From the NCBI GenBank assembly GCA_016464795.1, contig JAEKNN010000061.1, positions 1 through 64,000 of the forward strand: a stretch of 64,000 nucleotides of DNA, written 5' to 3'. Source of the stretch: Candidatus Amunia macphersoniae. GTDB taxonomy: Bacteria > Chloroflexota > Dormibacteria > Aeolococcales > Aeolococcaceae. Below the pieces are notes generated by a model that ran no database searches, had not been told where the DNA came from, and was given only the letters and a program-made list of their open reading frames with translations. Below are positions 22,228 through 31,990 of this stretch, piece by piece (position 1 is the stretch's first letter; the number at the start of each line of letters is the position of its first letter). The translations under genes were made by a program, and so were the position numbers.

Positions 22228-23175
22228 CTAGACGCTGGCTGCGTCGTCGTCGTCATCCAGGCCGGCCGGGACCGCAGGCGGGTGCGGACGATGGTGGACG
22301 TAGCTGACATCGAAGAGGCGCTCGCCGGCGGTCTCGCCGGTGGAGCTGCGCCGGCTGACCACGATGTAGGCCAGGGCCATCGCGAGCACGATCACGCCGA
22401 CGTCGTACTTGCCCTCCGGGAGAATCTGGTACTTGAAGTTGAGCACCGCTCGGGTGATGCGATCGAACCCGGCGACGACGGTGGCGACGATGCCGGCGTC
22501 GACGGCGAAGGCGAGCCAGTAGCGGTCGCGCTGAGCGATGCCGGTGAACGGGCCGGCCACGGGATCGCGCCGAGGGTCGGGGGCGCGACGGGCGGCGCGG
22601 AAGGCGATCACGCCGAGCGCCACCAGGAGACCGCCGCTGAGGGCGAAGTTGAAGAGCTGCGCCTCGACGGCGGTCAGCAGGTGCTCGGCTGGTGCGCCGA
22701 CCACAAACCCGATCCCGGTCAGGAGCGCCGTCCAGCCGAGGATGGCGGGCACATTCCCTTCCATGAAGGTGCGCATGGGAACCTGGGCCGAGCCGGCGCA
22801 AAGGGTGGCGTACACCCTGATCCCGGGGATCACCCTACTGAGGCCGATGTGGCGCGCGTCAGCGGTCGCCAGCCGTCGGGTCGCCCTGTCGTACGCCTTG
22901 ATGGCATGGAGAAGGCCGGCGACTCGTCGCAGCTGCCGGGGCCCCACTCGCTTGGCCCAGCTGTAACCAGTCCAGGAGCCACCGAGCAGGGCCACGCATG
23001 CCAGCGGGTAGAAGACGAACGGGTTGAGGCTGCCCGAGGCGATCAGCAGCCCGGCGATGATCAGCAGGACCTCGTTGGGGATGAAGGGCAGCGGCACACC
23101 CGCCTCGTCGATGAAGAGGAGGACGCAGATGAGGACGGTGGCGACGCCGCCGTGCAGGCCGGTGAGAAAGTCCAC
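22228..23175 (-). CDS. DedA/VTT-domain membrane protein
   Basis: Polytopic membrane protein of 315 residues from the DedA family, implicated in lipid flipping and envelope homeostasis. The N-terminal half carries the VTT/SNARE-associated domain: a re-entrant segment DEAGVPLPFIPNEVLL, a second GGSWTGYSWAKRVG and the arginine motif LSRVIPGIRVYATLCAG. The C-terminal part adds extra helices and an acidic tail DDDDDAASV, longer than the roughly 200-residue core. It is divergent from dnaE with about 80 bp between starts. Confidence 0.88.
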   Translation of the reverse strand: MDFLTGLHGGVATVLICVLLFIDEAGVPLPFIPNEVLLIIAGLLIASGSLNPFVFYPLACVALLGGSWTGYSWAKRVGPRQLRRVAGLLHAIKAYDRATRRLATADARHIGLSRVIPGIRVYATLCAGSAQVPMRTFMEGNVPAILGWTALLTGIGFVVGAPAEHLLTAVEAQLFNFALSGGLLVALGVIAFRAARRAPDPRRDPVAGPFTGIAQRDRYWLAFAVDAGIVATVVAGFDRITRAVLNFKYQILPEGKYDVGVIVLAMALAYIVVSRRSSTGETAGERLFDVSYVHHRPHPPAVPAGLDDDDDAASV

Positions 23176-23253
23176 GGGGGCCGCAGGATACCGTGGGCTG
23201 GCCTCTCGGGCGGAGTGCTACCGTACGTCCGTTCGACGGTGATGAGGGCAGGA

Positions 23254-26200
23254 ATGGTCAACCAGGCGATCGGCGCACAGGAGGAGGTGGCGAACCACCC
23301 GTTCGTTCATCTGCACACTCACACCGAGTACTCCCTGCTCGACGGCGCCGCGCGCATCGCAGGCCTGGTGGCCAGAGCCAAGAGGTACGGGCAACCAGCC
23401 CTGGCCATCACCGATCACGGCGCGCTCTACGGCGCTGTCAAGTTCTATACCGAGGCCCGCGCCGCCGGGATCAAGCCGATCATCGGCTGCGAGATGTACA
23501 TGGCGCCGCGGTCGCGCCACGACAAGGAGGGCCGCGCCGATCGCGATCCCAACCACCTCATCCTGCTGGCACGCAACGAGACCGGCTACCGCAATCTCAT
23601 CCAGCTGGTCAGCAAGTCGCACCTCGAGGGGTACTACTACAAGCCGCGCATCGACAAGGAGCTGCTCGGCGAGCATGCGCAGGGGTTGATCTGTCTGTCG
23701 GCGTGCATCGGCGGTGAGTTGCCGCAGGCCATCTTGAGCGGCGACATGGACGCCGCCGAGTCGGTGGCCCGGCAGCACATCGAGATGTTCGGCAGGGACG
23801 GCTACTTCCTCGAGCTGATGGACCACGGGATCGCGGAGGAGGAGGTGATCCGGGCCGGCCTGATCGAGATCGCTCGACGAACCGGCGCCCCGCTGGTTGC
23901 CACCAACGACTCGCACTACATCGACGTCGAGGATGCCGAGGCGCACGACGTCCTGCTCTGCATTCAGACACAGGCTCGGCGTCAGGACGAGAAGCGGTTT
24001 CGCTTTGCCGGGCCGCACTTCTCGCTGACCACCGGGGCGGAGATGCGCGAACGCTTTGTCGCCTACGGGGAGGCGGTTGCCAACACTCTCGCGGTCGCCG
24101 AGCTCTGCGACGTTCAGCTGAAACTCGGCGGCAACCTGCTGCCCGCGTACGCGCCCATTCCCCCGGAGCACAGTGCCCACACCTACCTTCGCGAGCTCTG
24201 CCAGGCGGGCTTGCGTGAGCGGTACGGAGACGGCATCACGGCGGAGGCCCGCGAGCGGCTGGCCATGGAGCTCGATGTGATCGAGACCACAGGCTTCGCT
24301 CCCTACTTCCTGATCGTCTGGGATCTGATCCGCGCCGCTCGATGCGATGGTGTGGTTGTCGGTCCCGGGCGCGGGAGCTCGGCGGGCTCACTGGTCGCCT
24401 ACGTGCTGCGCATCACCAACATCTGCCCGCTGCGCTACGGGCTCATCTTCGAGCGCTTCCTCAACAGCGAGCGCGTCGAGATGCCCGACATCGACATCGA
24501 CTTCGACGACCGCCGCCGCGACCGGGTGTTGCAATACGTGCAGGCCAAGTACGGCGAGGACCACGTCGCCCAGATCATCACCTTCGGAACCATGGCGGCG
24601 CGGGCGGTGATCCGGGACGTGGGGCGTGCGCTCAACGTGCCCCTGCCTGATGTCGATCGCCTCGCCAAGCTGGTCCCCCTGAGCGTGAAGATCACCCTGG
24701 AGAAGGCGCTGACGAGCAGCAGAGAGCTGCGCGAGCTCTATGAGGGTGAGGGCTGGGCGCGGCAGATCCTCGACATCGCCAAGCGGTTGGAGGGCATCTG
24801 TCGCAACGCCTCCACGCACGCCGCGGGCGTGGTGATCGGCGCCGAGCCGCTCACCAACATCGTGCCGCTGCAACGGTCCACCACCGGTGACCGCAGCAGC
24901 GCGGTGACCATGTTCGACATGAACAGCATTGCGCAGGTCGGGCTGCTGAAGATCGACTTCCTCGGGCTCACCAACCTCACAGTCATCGACGAGGCGCTGG
25001 AGATGATCGCGCAGCGCACTGGCCAGCGCATCGACATCGACACCATCCCGCTCGACGATGCCGCCACGTACGCGCTTCTGTGCAAGGCGGACACTCACGG
25101 CGTTTTCCAGCTGGAGGCGACATTCGCCAAGCGGATCCTCATCGACATGCAGCCGCGCTCGCTCGAGGACCTCGGCGTCGCCAATGCGCTCAATCGACCG
25201 GGTCCGATCGAGGGCGGCGTCGTCGACCTGTACACCAAGCGCAAGCGGGGTGAGCTCGCTGTGGAGTATCCGGCCGGCCTCGAGCCATTTCTCGAGCCGG
25301 TGCTCGCCGAGACCCACGGAACCATCGTGTACCAGGACCAGGTGATGAAGATCGCCCAGGCGGTGGCGGGCTTCACGCTCGGCCAGGCGGACCTTCTGCG
25401 TGGGGCGATGGGCAAGAAGGACAAGGCGAAGATGGCCAAGCAGCGGGAGAAGTTTCTCGCCGGCGCCGTCAGCAATGGAATTGCCGAGGGGCGCGCCATC
25501 GAGCTGTTCGAGCTGATCGCGTTCTTCGCAGGCTACGGCTTCAACAAGGCGCACGCCATGGCCTACGGCTTGATCTCGTACCAGACCGCCTACCTCAAGG
25601 CCAACCATCCGCTCGAGTACATGGCGGCTCTGCTCAACAGCCGCGGTGGCGACTTCGACAAGCTCAAGCAGACCATCCTGGACGCGCATGCCCACGGGCT
25701 GGTCGTCCACAAGCCCGACATCAATCGCAGTGGCTGCGGGTTCACGGTGGGGGAGATCGAGAGTCGCGAGATCCTGTTCGGCCTGCAACACGTCAAGAAC
25801 GTGGGCGCCAGCGTCACCGAGGCGGTGATCGCCGCCCGCAACGATGGTGCGTTCACCAGCCTGCTCGATCTCTGCTTGCGCGTCGACAGTCGCGACCTCA
25901 ACCGCCGCGTTCTCGAGTCGCTGATCCAGTGCGGCGCGCTCGATCCGCTCGGCGACCGGCATGGCCTTCTGCGCCAGCTCGACGGCGCCATGGATCACGC
26001 CGCGGCCGTGCGCCGCGAGCGCGAGGTCGGGCAGACATCGCTGTTCGGCGACGCTGTCGACATCATCGGCACGCTGGTGCCGCACCTGGCGGAGCACGAA
26101 GCGTCTCCCGACACGAGCCATGGGGACGACTCCTGGTTGGCCTGGGAGCGCGACCTGCTCGGCATGTACCTCAGCGACCACCCGCTGCGCCGCATCGCGT

Positions 26201-26874
26201 CGACGCTGCAGGAGCGTGTCGACACGTCGATCAACGAGCTCGGTCCGCACCTCGATGGGCTGGTCGTGCAGGTGGGTGGATGCATCCGTGACGTGCGCGC
26301 CTTCGTCCCCAGGAAGAGCAGCACCGGCCAGCGCATGGCGTTCCTGCAGATCGAGGACCTCACCGGTGCCTGCGAGGTGGTGGTCTTCGACCGCGTGTTC
26401 GAGTCGATTGCCGAGCTGCTCCGGCCGGACGCCGTGGTGGTCGTCCGCGGCAAGGTGGAGATGGGACGCGCCGCACCCACTGCCGGCGCGCCCAACGGCG
26501 GCGAGGATGAGGAACGTGACTCAGAGCCCGCCAAGATCCGTGCTGACGCCATCTACGCCATGGACGATCCGCGACTGGTGGCATGGCGGCGCAACAGCAC
26601 AGTGCACATCCGCATCGCCGTCGACCAGCAGCATCTGCTCGGACCCCTGCACCAGGCGATCGCCGAACATGCTGGGGATTCGCCGGTGGTCATCCACGTG
26701 GAGACGGCCCACTCCATCGATGATGTCGCCCTGGACGGCAAGTTCTCGGTGGGGCCCGGGCCTGGCTTCGAGCGCACAGTGGAGGCGCTGTTCGGCCCCG
26801 GCACCTACCGCGTCGAGACACGACGGGAGCGGGCTCCCGAGCGCGAGACGTGGGGAGCCGGCCGGCGGAACTGA
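23254..26874 (+). CDS. dnaE: DNA polymerase III alpha subunit
   Basis: Replicative polymerase of the C family, about 1206 residues. The PHP domain (HLHTHTEYSLLDGAARI) is intact. The polymerase core has VGPGRGSSAGSLVAY and the catalytic PDIDIDFDD, then helix-hairpin-helix elements and an OB-fold (LVVQVGGCIRDVRAF) and a C-terminal domain. I use ATG 23254; an in-frame GTG/ATG pair at 23239/23242 with better ribosome-site spacing would add four or five residues. The frame is open for another 1 kb upstream, but that stretch is antisense to the DedA gene. It is DnaE1-like, not the short DnaE2. Confidence 0.97.
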   Translation: MVNQAIGAQEEVANHPFVHLHTHTEYSLLDGAARIAGLVARAKRYGQPALAITDHGALYGAVKFYTEARAAGIKPIIGCEMYMAPRSRHDKEGRADRDPNHLILLARNETGYRNLIQLVSKSHLEGYYYKPRIDKELLGEHAQGLICLSACIGGELPQAILSGDMDAAESVARQHIEMFGRDGYFLELMDHGIAEEEVIRAGLIEIARRTGAPLVATNDSHYIDVEDAEAHDVLLCIQTQARRQDEKRFRFAGPHFSLTTGAEMRERFVAYGEAVANTLAVAELCDVQLKLGGNLLPAYAPIPPEHSAHTYLRELCQAGLRERYGDGITAEARERLAMELDVIETTGFAPYFLIVWDLIRAARCDGVVVGPGRGSSAGSLVAYVLRITNICPLRYGLIFERFLNSERVEMPDIDIDFDDRRRDRVLQYVQAKYGEDHVAQIITFGTMAARAVIRDVGRALNVPLPDVDRLAKLVPLSVKITLEKALTSSRELRELYEGEGWARQILDIAKRLEGICRNASTHAAGVVIGAEPLTNIVPLQRSTTGDRSSAVTMFDMNSIAQVGLLKIDFLGLTNLTVIDEALEMIAQRTGQRIDIDTIPLDDAATYALLCKADTHGVFQLEATFAKRILIDMQPRSLEDLGVANALNRPGPIEGGVVDLYTKRKRGELAVEYPAGLEPFLEPVLAETHGTIVYQDQVMKIAQAVAGFTLGQADLLRGAMGKKDKAKMAKQREKFLAGAVSNGIAEGRAIELFELIAFFAGYGFNKAHAMAYGLISYQTAYLKANHPLEYMAALLNSRGGDFDKLKQTILDAHAHGLVVHKPDINRSGCGFTVGEIESREILFGLQHVKNVGASVTEAVIAARNDGAFTSLLDLCLRVDSRDLNRRVLESLIQCGALDPLGDRHGLLRQLDGAMDHAAAVRREREVGQTSLFGDAVDIIGTLVPHLAEHEASPDTSHGDDSWLAWERDLLGMYLSDHPLRRIASTLQERVDTSINELGPHLDGLVVQVGGCIRDVRAFVPRKSSTGQRMAFLQIEDLTGACEVVVFDRVFESIAELLRPDAVVVVRGKVEMGRAAPTAGAPNGGEDEERDSEPAKIRADAIYAMDDPRLVAWRRNSTVHIRIAVDQQHLLGPLHQAIAEHAGDSPVVIHVETAHSIDDVALDGKFSVGPGPGFERTVEALFGPGTYRVETRRERAPERETWGAGRRN

Positions 26875-26902
26875 AGTCGGGGAGAACCGCTCGTGGAATT
26901 GC

Positions 26903-27460
26903 TCAGAAGGCACCGAGCGCGTTGAAGACGGCCTGACCGACGAAGTAGACGACCAGAAACACCAGAAAGGCGATCGCCGCTGCGCCGTCGATAGCCACGC
27001 TTCGCGGAACCACCGTCGCGAACGGACGCACCAGCGGGTCGCTGACGCGGCGTATGCCCATCACCAGTGGATGCCACGGGTCGGCATGGAAGAAGGAGAA
27101 GAGCAGCCGTACGAAGAGCAACACGCAGAAGACGATGATCACTCTCAGCAGCACGAGACGGAGCACGCTGAGCAGGGCATGACCAGGTGAGACGGTGCCC
27201 GTGAGCAGGAACACGTCGATCACCTGATTGAGGACGTACAGCACCACCAGGGCGAGAAGCGGAGAGAAGTCCATTCCCGCGAACGTCGGAAGCACCCGCC
27301 GGAACGGACGCAGGATGGGGTCGACGATCCTTCTCAGCCATCGAGCGATCGGGTTCCACGGGCTCACCGGCAGCCAGGTGAGAATGATCCTGGCCAAGAT
27401 CAGGAGCTGAAGAACCAGGAAGACCGCGTCGACGAGGTTGACCACGGCGATGTTGGTCAC
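26903..27460 (-). CDS. YggT family membrane protein
   Basis: Protein of 185 residues with two YggT repeats, each two membrane helices around an amphipathic stretch: LTWLPVSPWNPIARWLRRIVDPILRPFRR-type in the first half and FFHADPWHPLVMGIRRVSDPLVRPF in the second. Bacterial YggT proteins are tied to cell division and osmotic stress, with no defined activity. GTG 27458-27460 overlaps the lgt stop by four bases, so it is coupled to lgt. The frame is open upstream inside lgt. Confidence 0.85.
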   Translation of the reverse strand: MTNIAVVNLVDAVFLVLQLLILARIILTWLPVSPWNPIARWLRRIVDPILRPFRRVLPTFAGMDFSPLLALVVLYVLNQVIDVFLLTGTVSPGHALLSVLRLVLLRVIIVFCVLLFVRLLFSFFHADPWHPLVMGIRRVSDPLVRPFATVVPRSVAIDGAAAIAFLVFLVVYFVGQAVFNALGAF

Positions 27461-28380
27461 TGCTTGGTTCCGCCTCGCCCAGTGCTCTGGAGCTTTGCCG
27501 CCGGTTCCGACGGCGGCGAGCCGGCTCCAGACTTGACGATCGTGCCCGCCGACAATGCCGCGCTGGTACGCCGCCACACCAGGTACACAGCCGGTGACAC
27601 GAGCAACAGGATGACCAGCGCTGTCCACTGTGCCTGGTGCAGCCCCAAGCCGATGATCGGTTCGCTTGCTCGGAACTGGAAGATGATCAGCTGGCTGATG
27701 GCATAGAGCGGGATGTAGGCGACCGCGAGAGCCCCGTGGCGAAGGCCTCGCCGTCGCAGCGCGAAGAGGCCGACCCCGATCAGGATGGTGCCGATGGCCT
27801 CGTACGCCGCTGCCGGTTGATAGGCGACACCGAGCTGGCAGCAGGACTGCAGCACCGCATGCGGATTGACGTACGCGGTAGCCCAGGGAAGGTTGCTCTG
27901 AGCCCCGAGGATGTCACCGTTGATGATGTTGCCGATGCGGCCAATGGGCTGGCCGATGACAGCGAAGATCACCGCCGCGTCCCAGAGCACCCACGCCGAG
28001 ATGCGGTTGTGCCAGGCGAAGACGGTGACCGTGGCCAGCCCGGCGACGATGGCGCCGAAGAAAGCCATCCCACCTTCCCAGACCGCGACGATGCGAATCG
28101 GGTTGCGCAGGTAGTCGCCGAGGTTGGGCTGCTGCACGACGTAGTAGAGCCGTGCCCCGAGCAGGGCGACGATGATGGTCCAGATCAGAGCGCGCTCGGC
28201 GGTGCTGCGGTCGATGCCACGCGCTTCGACATGGGGCAGGACGCCGTACCTGAACGCCACCAAGAAGGCGAGCGCATACATCACGCCGTACCAGTGCACC
28301 GGAATGCTGCCGATGTGGATTACTGGGTCGATGTCGATTCGAATGACCCCGAGCGCGGCAGCGAATGTTGAGCTCCCCAT
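27457..28380 (-). CDS. lgt: phosphatidylglycerol-prolipoprotein diacylglyceryl transferase
   Basis: Membrane enzyme adding diacylglycerol to the lipobox cysteine of prolipoproteins; the DUF4349 lipoprotein in this window would be a substrate. The 307 residues have seven membrane helices. The Lgt signature reads GRIGNIINGDILG (usual form GRxGNxxNxE), with Asp in place of the usual Glu. The segment WEGGMAFFGA lacks the histidine of the proteobacterial GGMSFHGG, as in other high-GC Gram-positive enzymes. Downstream yggT is coupled; the RsmC-like gene ends one base upstream of its start codon. Confidence 0.94.
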   Translation of the reverse strand: MGSSTFAAALGVIRIDIDPVIHIGSIPVHWYGVMYALAFLVAFRYGVLPHVEARGIDRSTAERALIWTIIVALLGARLYYVVQQPNLGDYLRNPIRIVAVWEGGMAFFGAIVAGLATVTVFAWHNRISAWVLWDAAVIFAVIGQPIGRIGNIINGDILGAQSNLPWATAYVNPHAVLQSCCQLGVAYQPAAAYEAIGTILIGVGLFALRRRGLRHGALAVAYIPLYAISQLIIFQFRASEPIIGLGLHQAQWTALVILLLVSPAVYLVWRRTSAALSAGTIVKSGAGSPPSEPAAKLQSTGRGGTKQ

Positions 28381-28995
28381 TCAGCGATCATCCCCCACCG
28401 CCGTGCGCGGCTGCACTCGAAGGATTCGATAGCCATCGTGGGAGGCGAGCCGGTCCGTCGCAAAGCCCTCCCCCCGAAGCCATCGGGCCAGCGAGTCCGA
28501 GCCGAGATGGCGATGCACGACCAGGTACGCGGCGCCACCCTCATGCAGGCGGCCCAGCCACCTGGTCAGCAGCGGGTGCAACTGCACGAGACCGATGCGC
28601 ACCGGGGGGTTCGAATAGATCGCTGCGAAGCGAAGCTCGTCCGGGACGTCGTGCGGAGCCGCGATCACCACATTGCCCGCTCCGGCGGCGGTCGCATTGG
28701 CCGCGGCGAGCTCCCGGGCGCGGGCGTTGACGTCGACCCCCCACACGCGGGCAAGCGGTGCGCGCAGGCCGACCGCGATCGCGATCGGTCCATAGCCGCA
28801 CCCGAGGTCGAGGATGTCGCCCTGGGGTGGTGGGGAGGGGGCACGACGCAGCAGGAAGCGGGTCCCGGCGTCGACACGAGCGTGAGCGAACACACCGGCG
28901 TCGCTGGCCAGGGGCACCTCGAGGTCGCGCAGGCGCAGCCTGATCTGGCGCGGCTGCGACGGCGTCTGCTGCTCGGTGTCGAAGTAGTGGGGCAC
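28381..28995 (-). CDS. class I methyltransferase, RsmC-like
   Basis: SAM-dependent methyltransferase of 204 residues of the MTS/RsmC kind, which usually methylate guanine in 16S rRNA. The SAM motif is DILDLGCGYGPIAIAVG, and the catalytic motif is YSNPPVRIG (NPP followed by a short linker, as in N2-guanine enzymes). GTG 28995 (VPHYFDTEQ) is selected because family members begin with a similar HYF segment; an upstream frame to 29118 would extend into the promoter of the sensor kinase. It is immediately upstream of lgt and likely in one operon. Confidence 0.82.
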   Translation of the reverse strand: MPHYFDTEQQTPSQPRQIRLRLRDLEVPLASDAGVFAHARVDAGTRFLLRRAPSPPPQGDILDLGCGYGPIAIAVGLRAPLARVWGVDVNARARELAAANATAAGAGNVVIAAPHDVPDELRFAAIYSNPPVRIGLVQLHPLLTRWLGRLHEGGAAYLVVHRHLGSDSLARWLRGEGFATDRLASHDGYRILRVQPRTAVGDDR

Positions 28996-29128
28996 CTCGG
29001 CATTGTCCCCGGCCACCGTCCGAGTGGGTCCGGGCGACAAGCAGGCGACCAAGACCCAAGTGGGTGGAAAGTAAAGGAATGGCAACGTCCAGCCGGTTCT
29101 CTTCCGGCCCCGGGTCATACTCGCCGTC

Positions 29129-30817
29129 GTGAGCCAGGCACTCGCGGCGCTTCAGTGGGCCGTGGCAGCGGCGCTGGTGCTGCTCGGCATCGTGACCCTG
29201 AGGGATTGGACGCGCCATCGCGACCGCAGCCACCTGTGGCTGGCGATCGCGGTCGGCTCTCTCGGGGCGGTGGGCGTTCTCGGCCGCGTGCCCGCACCCC
29301 CCGGCGCTCCCGGACATCTCCTGAACCTGGTGCTGATCGCCCTGTTCATGGGTTCGGCATTTGCCTTCGTGCTGTTTCGCCACAGCCTGATCCCCTCGCG
29401 ACCGATCGTCCTCCGCCTGTTCGCAGGCGGCACGCTGGCCATCTCGGCCGCCACCTTCGCGGTGAGCCTGGGAAGCACCAGCAACAAGCCGGCGGTGACG
29501 GGGCTCGCCCTCTTCATCGAGATTGGGATGCTCTTGACCTGGTCGGGGCTTGTGGGTGGTTCCATCGTTCAGCTGTGGCTGGTCTCAGGCGCTCTTCCCA
29601 GTGTGCAGCGCGCGCGACTGCGCTCGCTGAACGCCGGATTCAGCGGTATCGTGCTGTCCATCGTTGCCCTCGCGCTCGCCGCCGGTGCCGGCCCCAACAC
29701 TGGGTTCGAGCTGACCGTCGAGGCCGTCGTGCTGTGCAGCATGCCGCTGCTCGGGGCAGCATTCTCGCCGCCGGTCTGGTTGCGCCGGGTATGGCGCGAA
29801 CGTGAGGAGGTCGAGTTCCGCAATGCCATCAACGAGCTCTTGCTGTATTCGCCGGACTCGATCACGCTGGGGCGCCGCGCCCTCGAGTGGGCCTCGCGAC
29901 TGCTCGGTGGCGGCGGCGCGCTGATCGCCCTCGACGGGATCGTGGTGGCCACCGAGGGATTGCATCCCGGGGCGGCGGCCACCCTCCACAGCGAGATGGA
30001 GGGGGTGCGCAACCTCGGTCTCAGGGCCTTGCCCAGCTCGCTCGGACCGACGGCGGTTGTGGCTGTGCATTCGCGCGCTGGCGACGGCTACATCGCCGTG
30101 GTGGCCGGGCCCTTCACTCCGCTGTTCGGCGACGAGGAGCTGTCCCGTCTCCGCCAGTACGGTGTGTCGATCACGGTGGCGCTGGACCGGGTCCACCTTG
30201 TCGAGGGCATGCGGCGCAACGCCGAGTTGCTCGATCTTGCCTACGACGCCGTCTTCAGCTGGGACGTTGCCACGCATGGCATCCAGTACTGGAACAGGGC
30301 GGCCACCGAGCTGTACGGGTACACCGACGCCGAGGTCCAGGGAAAGGATCCGCAGCTGTTGCTGGACAGTCAGTACCCGGTGCCGCTGGACGGCATTCTC
30401 GCAGCCCTGGGTGAGTACGACCATTGGGAGGGAGAGCTGCTCCAGCGCACCAAGGACGGACGCACGATCCCGATCAGCGCACGCTGGGCGCTTCAGCGTG
30501 ACACCGCGGGGCAACCGCTGTCGGTGCTGGAGATCAACCGCGACATCACCGCCGAGAGACGCACCGCCGACGAGCTGCGCACCGCACGCGACGTTGCGGA
30601 GCAGGCGAGCAACGCCAAGAGCGAGTACCTCTCACGCATGTCGCATGAGCTGCGCACCCCCCTTGCCGCGATGCTCGGCTTCAGCGATCTGCTGGAGCTG
30701 CGCGAACCACGCGACGACCAGGTCCAGGCCATCGACGCCATTCAGCGCGCCGGCTCGCACCTGCTCAGCCTCGTCAACGACGTCCTGGACATCGCCCGTA
30801 TCGAGTCCGGCCGCTAG
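29129..30817 (+). CDS. membrane sensor histidine kinase, N-terminal part (PAS and HisKA)
   Basis: The first 562 residues of what looks like one hybrid kinase. About seven membrane helices (residues 1-225) are followed by a GAF-like region, a PAS domain (about 375-490, NAELLDLAYDAVFSWDV) and HisKA with the phospho-acceptor in SRMSHELRTPLAAMLGFS. It stops at TAG 30815 right after IARIESGR, before any ATPase domain. The next open frame, in the same phase, supplies HATPase and receiver domains. A complete kinase needs both, so either the gene is broken by small indels or the two halves are made separately. Confidence 0.8.
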   Translation: MSQALAALQWAVAAALVLLGIVTLRDWTRHRDRSHLWLAIAVGSLGAVGVLGRVPAPPGAPGHLLNLVLIALFMGSAFAFVLFRHSLIPSRPIVLRLFAGGTLAISAATFAVSLGSTSNKPAVTGLALFIEIGMLLTWSGLVGGSIVQLWLVSGALPSVQRARLRSLNAGFSGIVLSIVALALAAGAGPNTGFELTVEAVVLCSMPLLGAAFSPPVWLRRVWREREEVEFRNAINELLLYSPDSITLGRRALEWASRLLGGGGALIALDGIVVATEGLHPGAAATLHSEMEGVRNLGLRALPSSLGPTAVVAVHSRAGDGYIAVVAGPFTPLFGDEELSRLRQYGVSITVALDRVHLVEGMRRNAELLDLAYDAVFSWDVATHGIQYWNRAATELYGYTDAEVQGKDPQLLLDSQYPVPLDGILAALGEYDHWEGELLQRTKDGRTIPISARWALQRDTAGQPLSVLEINRDITAERRTADELRTARDVAEQASNAKSEYLSRMSHELRTPLAAMLGFSDLLELREPRDDQVQAIDAIQRAGSHLLSLVNDVLDIARIESGR

Positions 30818-30865
30818 ACACACTCTTGGCACCCAATCAACTTGCCCGCTGGGGGGGGGTAGGGC

Positions 30866-31777
30866 GTGGGCCTGGTGGCCCACGCGGCAGCGGAACGAAA
30901 GGTCGAGCTGGTGGTGAGGATGGACGCTGACGCAGCTGTCTTCGTGCGGGCCGATCGTCAGCGGCTCAACCAGGTGCTGCTCAACCTGCTCACCAACGCC
31001 ATCAAGTACGGCTCCGCCGGAGGGACCGTCGCCGTCTCGGCCGCCAGCACAGACCGCGAGGTGGAGATCGACGTCACCGACGACGGTCCCGGGCTCAGCC
31101 AGGAGGACCAGCGGATGCTCTTCCAACCGTTTGAACGTCTGGGAGCGGAGCGCAGCCACGTCCAGGGAACCGGTCTCGGGCTCGCGCTCTGTCGGCAGCT
31201 GATCACCGCCATGGGGGGCACCGTCGCAGTCCGCAGCGTCAAGGGCGAGGGGGCCACCTTCACCTGCCGCCTGCAGATCGCCACCGGGTCCGATCAGGCA
31301 GTTCGCGTTCCCGCAGCGGGTGGCCGAGCGATGCTCAGAGATCCCCGCCGGCACGACCACACTGTGCTCTACGTCGAGGACAACCTGGCCACGGTGGCAC
31401 TGGTGGAATCCATCTTCGCGCTGCGGCCCAACATCCGGCTGCTCACCGCCATGCAGGGGAATCTGGCCATCGAGCTGGCTCGCGAGCACCGGCTCGACCT
31501 GATCATCCTGGATCTGCACCTGCCCGACCTCAACGGTGACGAGGTGATCAACCGTCTGCGCGACGACCCTCGGACCGCCGCCATCCCGGTGGTGATGTAC
31601 AGCGCCGACGCCACTGAGCGCCAGGCCCAGAGGCTGCTCGCGGCAGGCGCGCAGGGGTACCTCACCAAGCCGGCGCGGGTCTCCGATTTCCTGGGCATGC
31701 TCGACAGCATGCTGACCCCCCCCGCCCAACCCCTCGCCGAGGCGCGCAGCGGCGCTGATCCGGCGAGCCGCCGCTAG
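30866..31777 (+). CDS. histidine kinase C-terminal part (HATPase and receiver)
   Basis: A 303-residue protein with a HATPase_c domain: N box RLNQVLLNLLTNAIKYG, G1 DVTDDGPGLS and G2 GTGLGLALC. It is followed by a receiver domain with VLYVEDN, the phospho-acceptor in ILDLHLPDL, and the conserved lysine in YLTKPAR. It begins at GTG 30866 after a run of nine G residues. It lies in the same frame as the HisKA protein, with two stop codons (TAG 30815 and 30860) in the 48 bp between. The bases between those stops read sensibly in another frame, pointing to paired indels. Confidence 0.8.
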   Translation: MGLVAHAAAERKVELVVRMDADAAVFVRADRQRLNQVLLNLLTNAIKYGSAGGTVAVSAASTDREVEIDVTDDGPGLSQEDQRMLFQPFERLGAERSHVQGTGLGLALCRQLITAMGGTVAVRSVKGEGATFTCRLQIATGSDQAVRVPAAGGRAMLRDPRRHDHTVLYVEDNLATVALVESIFALRPNIRLLTAMQGNLAIELAREHRLDLIILDLHLPDLNGDEVINRLRDDPRTAAIPVVMYSADATERQAQRLLAAGAQGYLTKPARVSDFLGMLDSMLTPPAQPLAEARSGADPASRR

Positions 31778-31989
31778 CGGCTCCTCTGGTCCTCGGACCC
31801 CAGTCGCAGCGCCGCCGTGGGGCAGGCGGCCACGGCCTTGCGGGCGAGGTCGAGCAGGGCGCCGCCGACGAGCTTGGAGTCGACGATGGGGTAGCCCCAG
31901 TCGTCCAGGGTGATTCGCTCCGGCAGCAGCTCGGCGCACATCCCGTACCCGTCGCAGCGGATCGGGTCGACATGCAGGCGGTGGTTCAT
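31774..31989 (-). CDS. ferredoxin, 3Fe-4S type
   Basis: A 71-residue electron carrier starting MNHRLHVDP. The cluster pattern is Cys12-x5-Cys18 (RCDGYGMCAE) with Cys56-Pro (AACPTAAL). This three-cysteine pattern is that of single [3Fe-4S] ferredoxins. It starts one base after the stop of the NuoF-like gene and is the last gene of a coupled five-gene redox operon, so it is the likely soluble electron donor or acceptor for the NuoF-like protein. Confidence 0.88.
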   Translation of the reverse strand: MNHRLHVDPIRCDGYGMCAELLPERITLDDWGYPIVDSKLVGGALLDLARKAVAACPTAALRLGSEDQRSR

Positions 31990-31990
31990 C

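Noticed and set aside
22216..23253. Open frame continuing about 1 kb upstream of dnaE
   Set aside because: It is antisense to the DedA gene, has low-complexity His/Gln/Gly composition, and dnaE homologues start near 23254.
24388..26250. 620-codon open frame antisense to dnaE
   Set aside because: A shadow of high-GC codon structure; the sense strand has every DnaE motif and the antisense protein resembles nothing.
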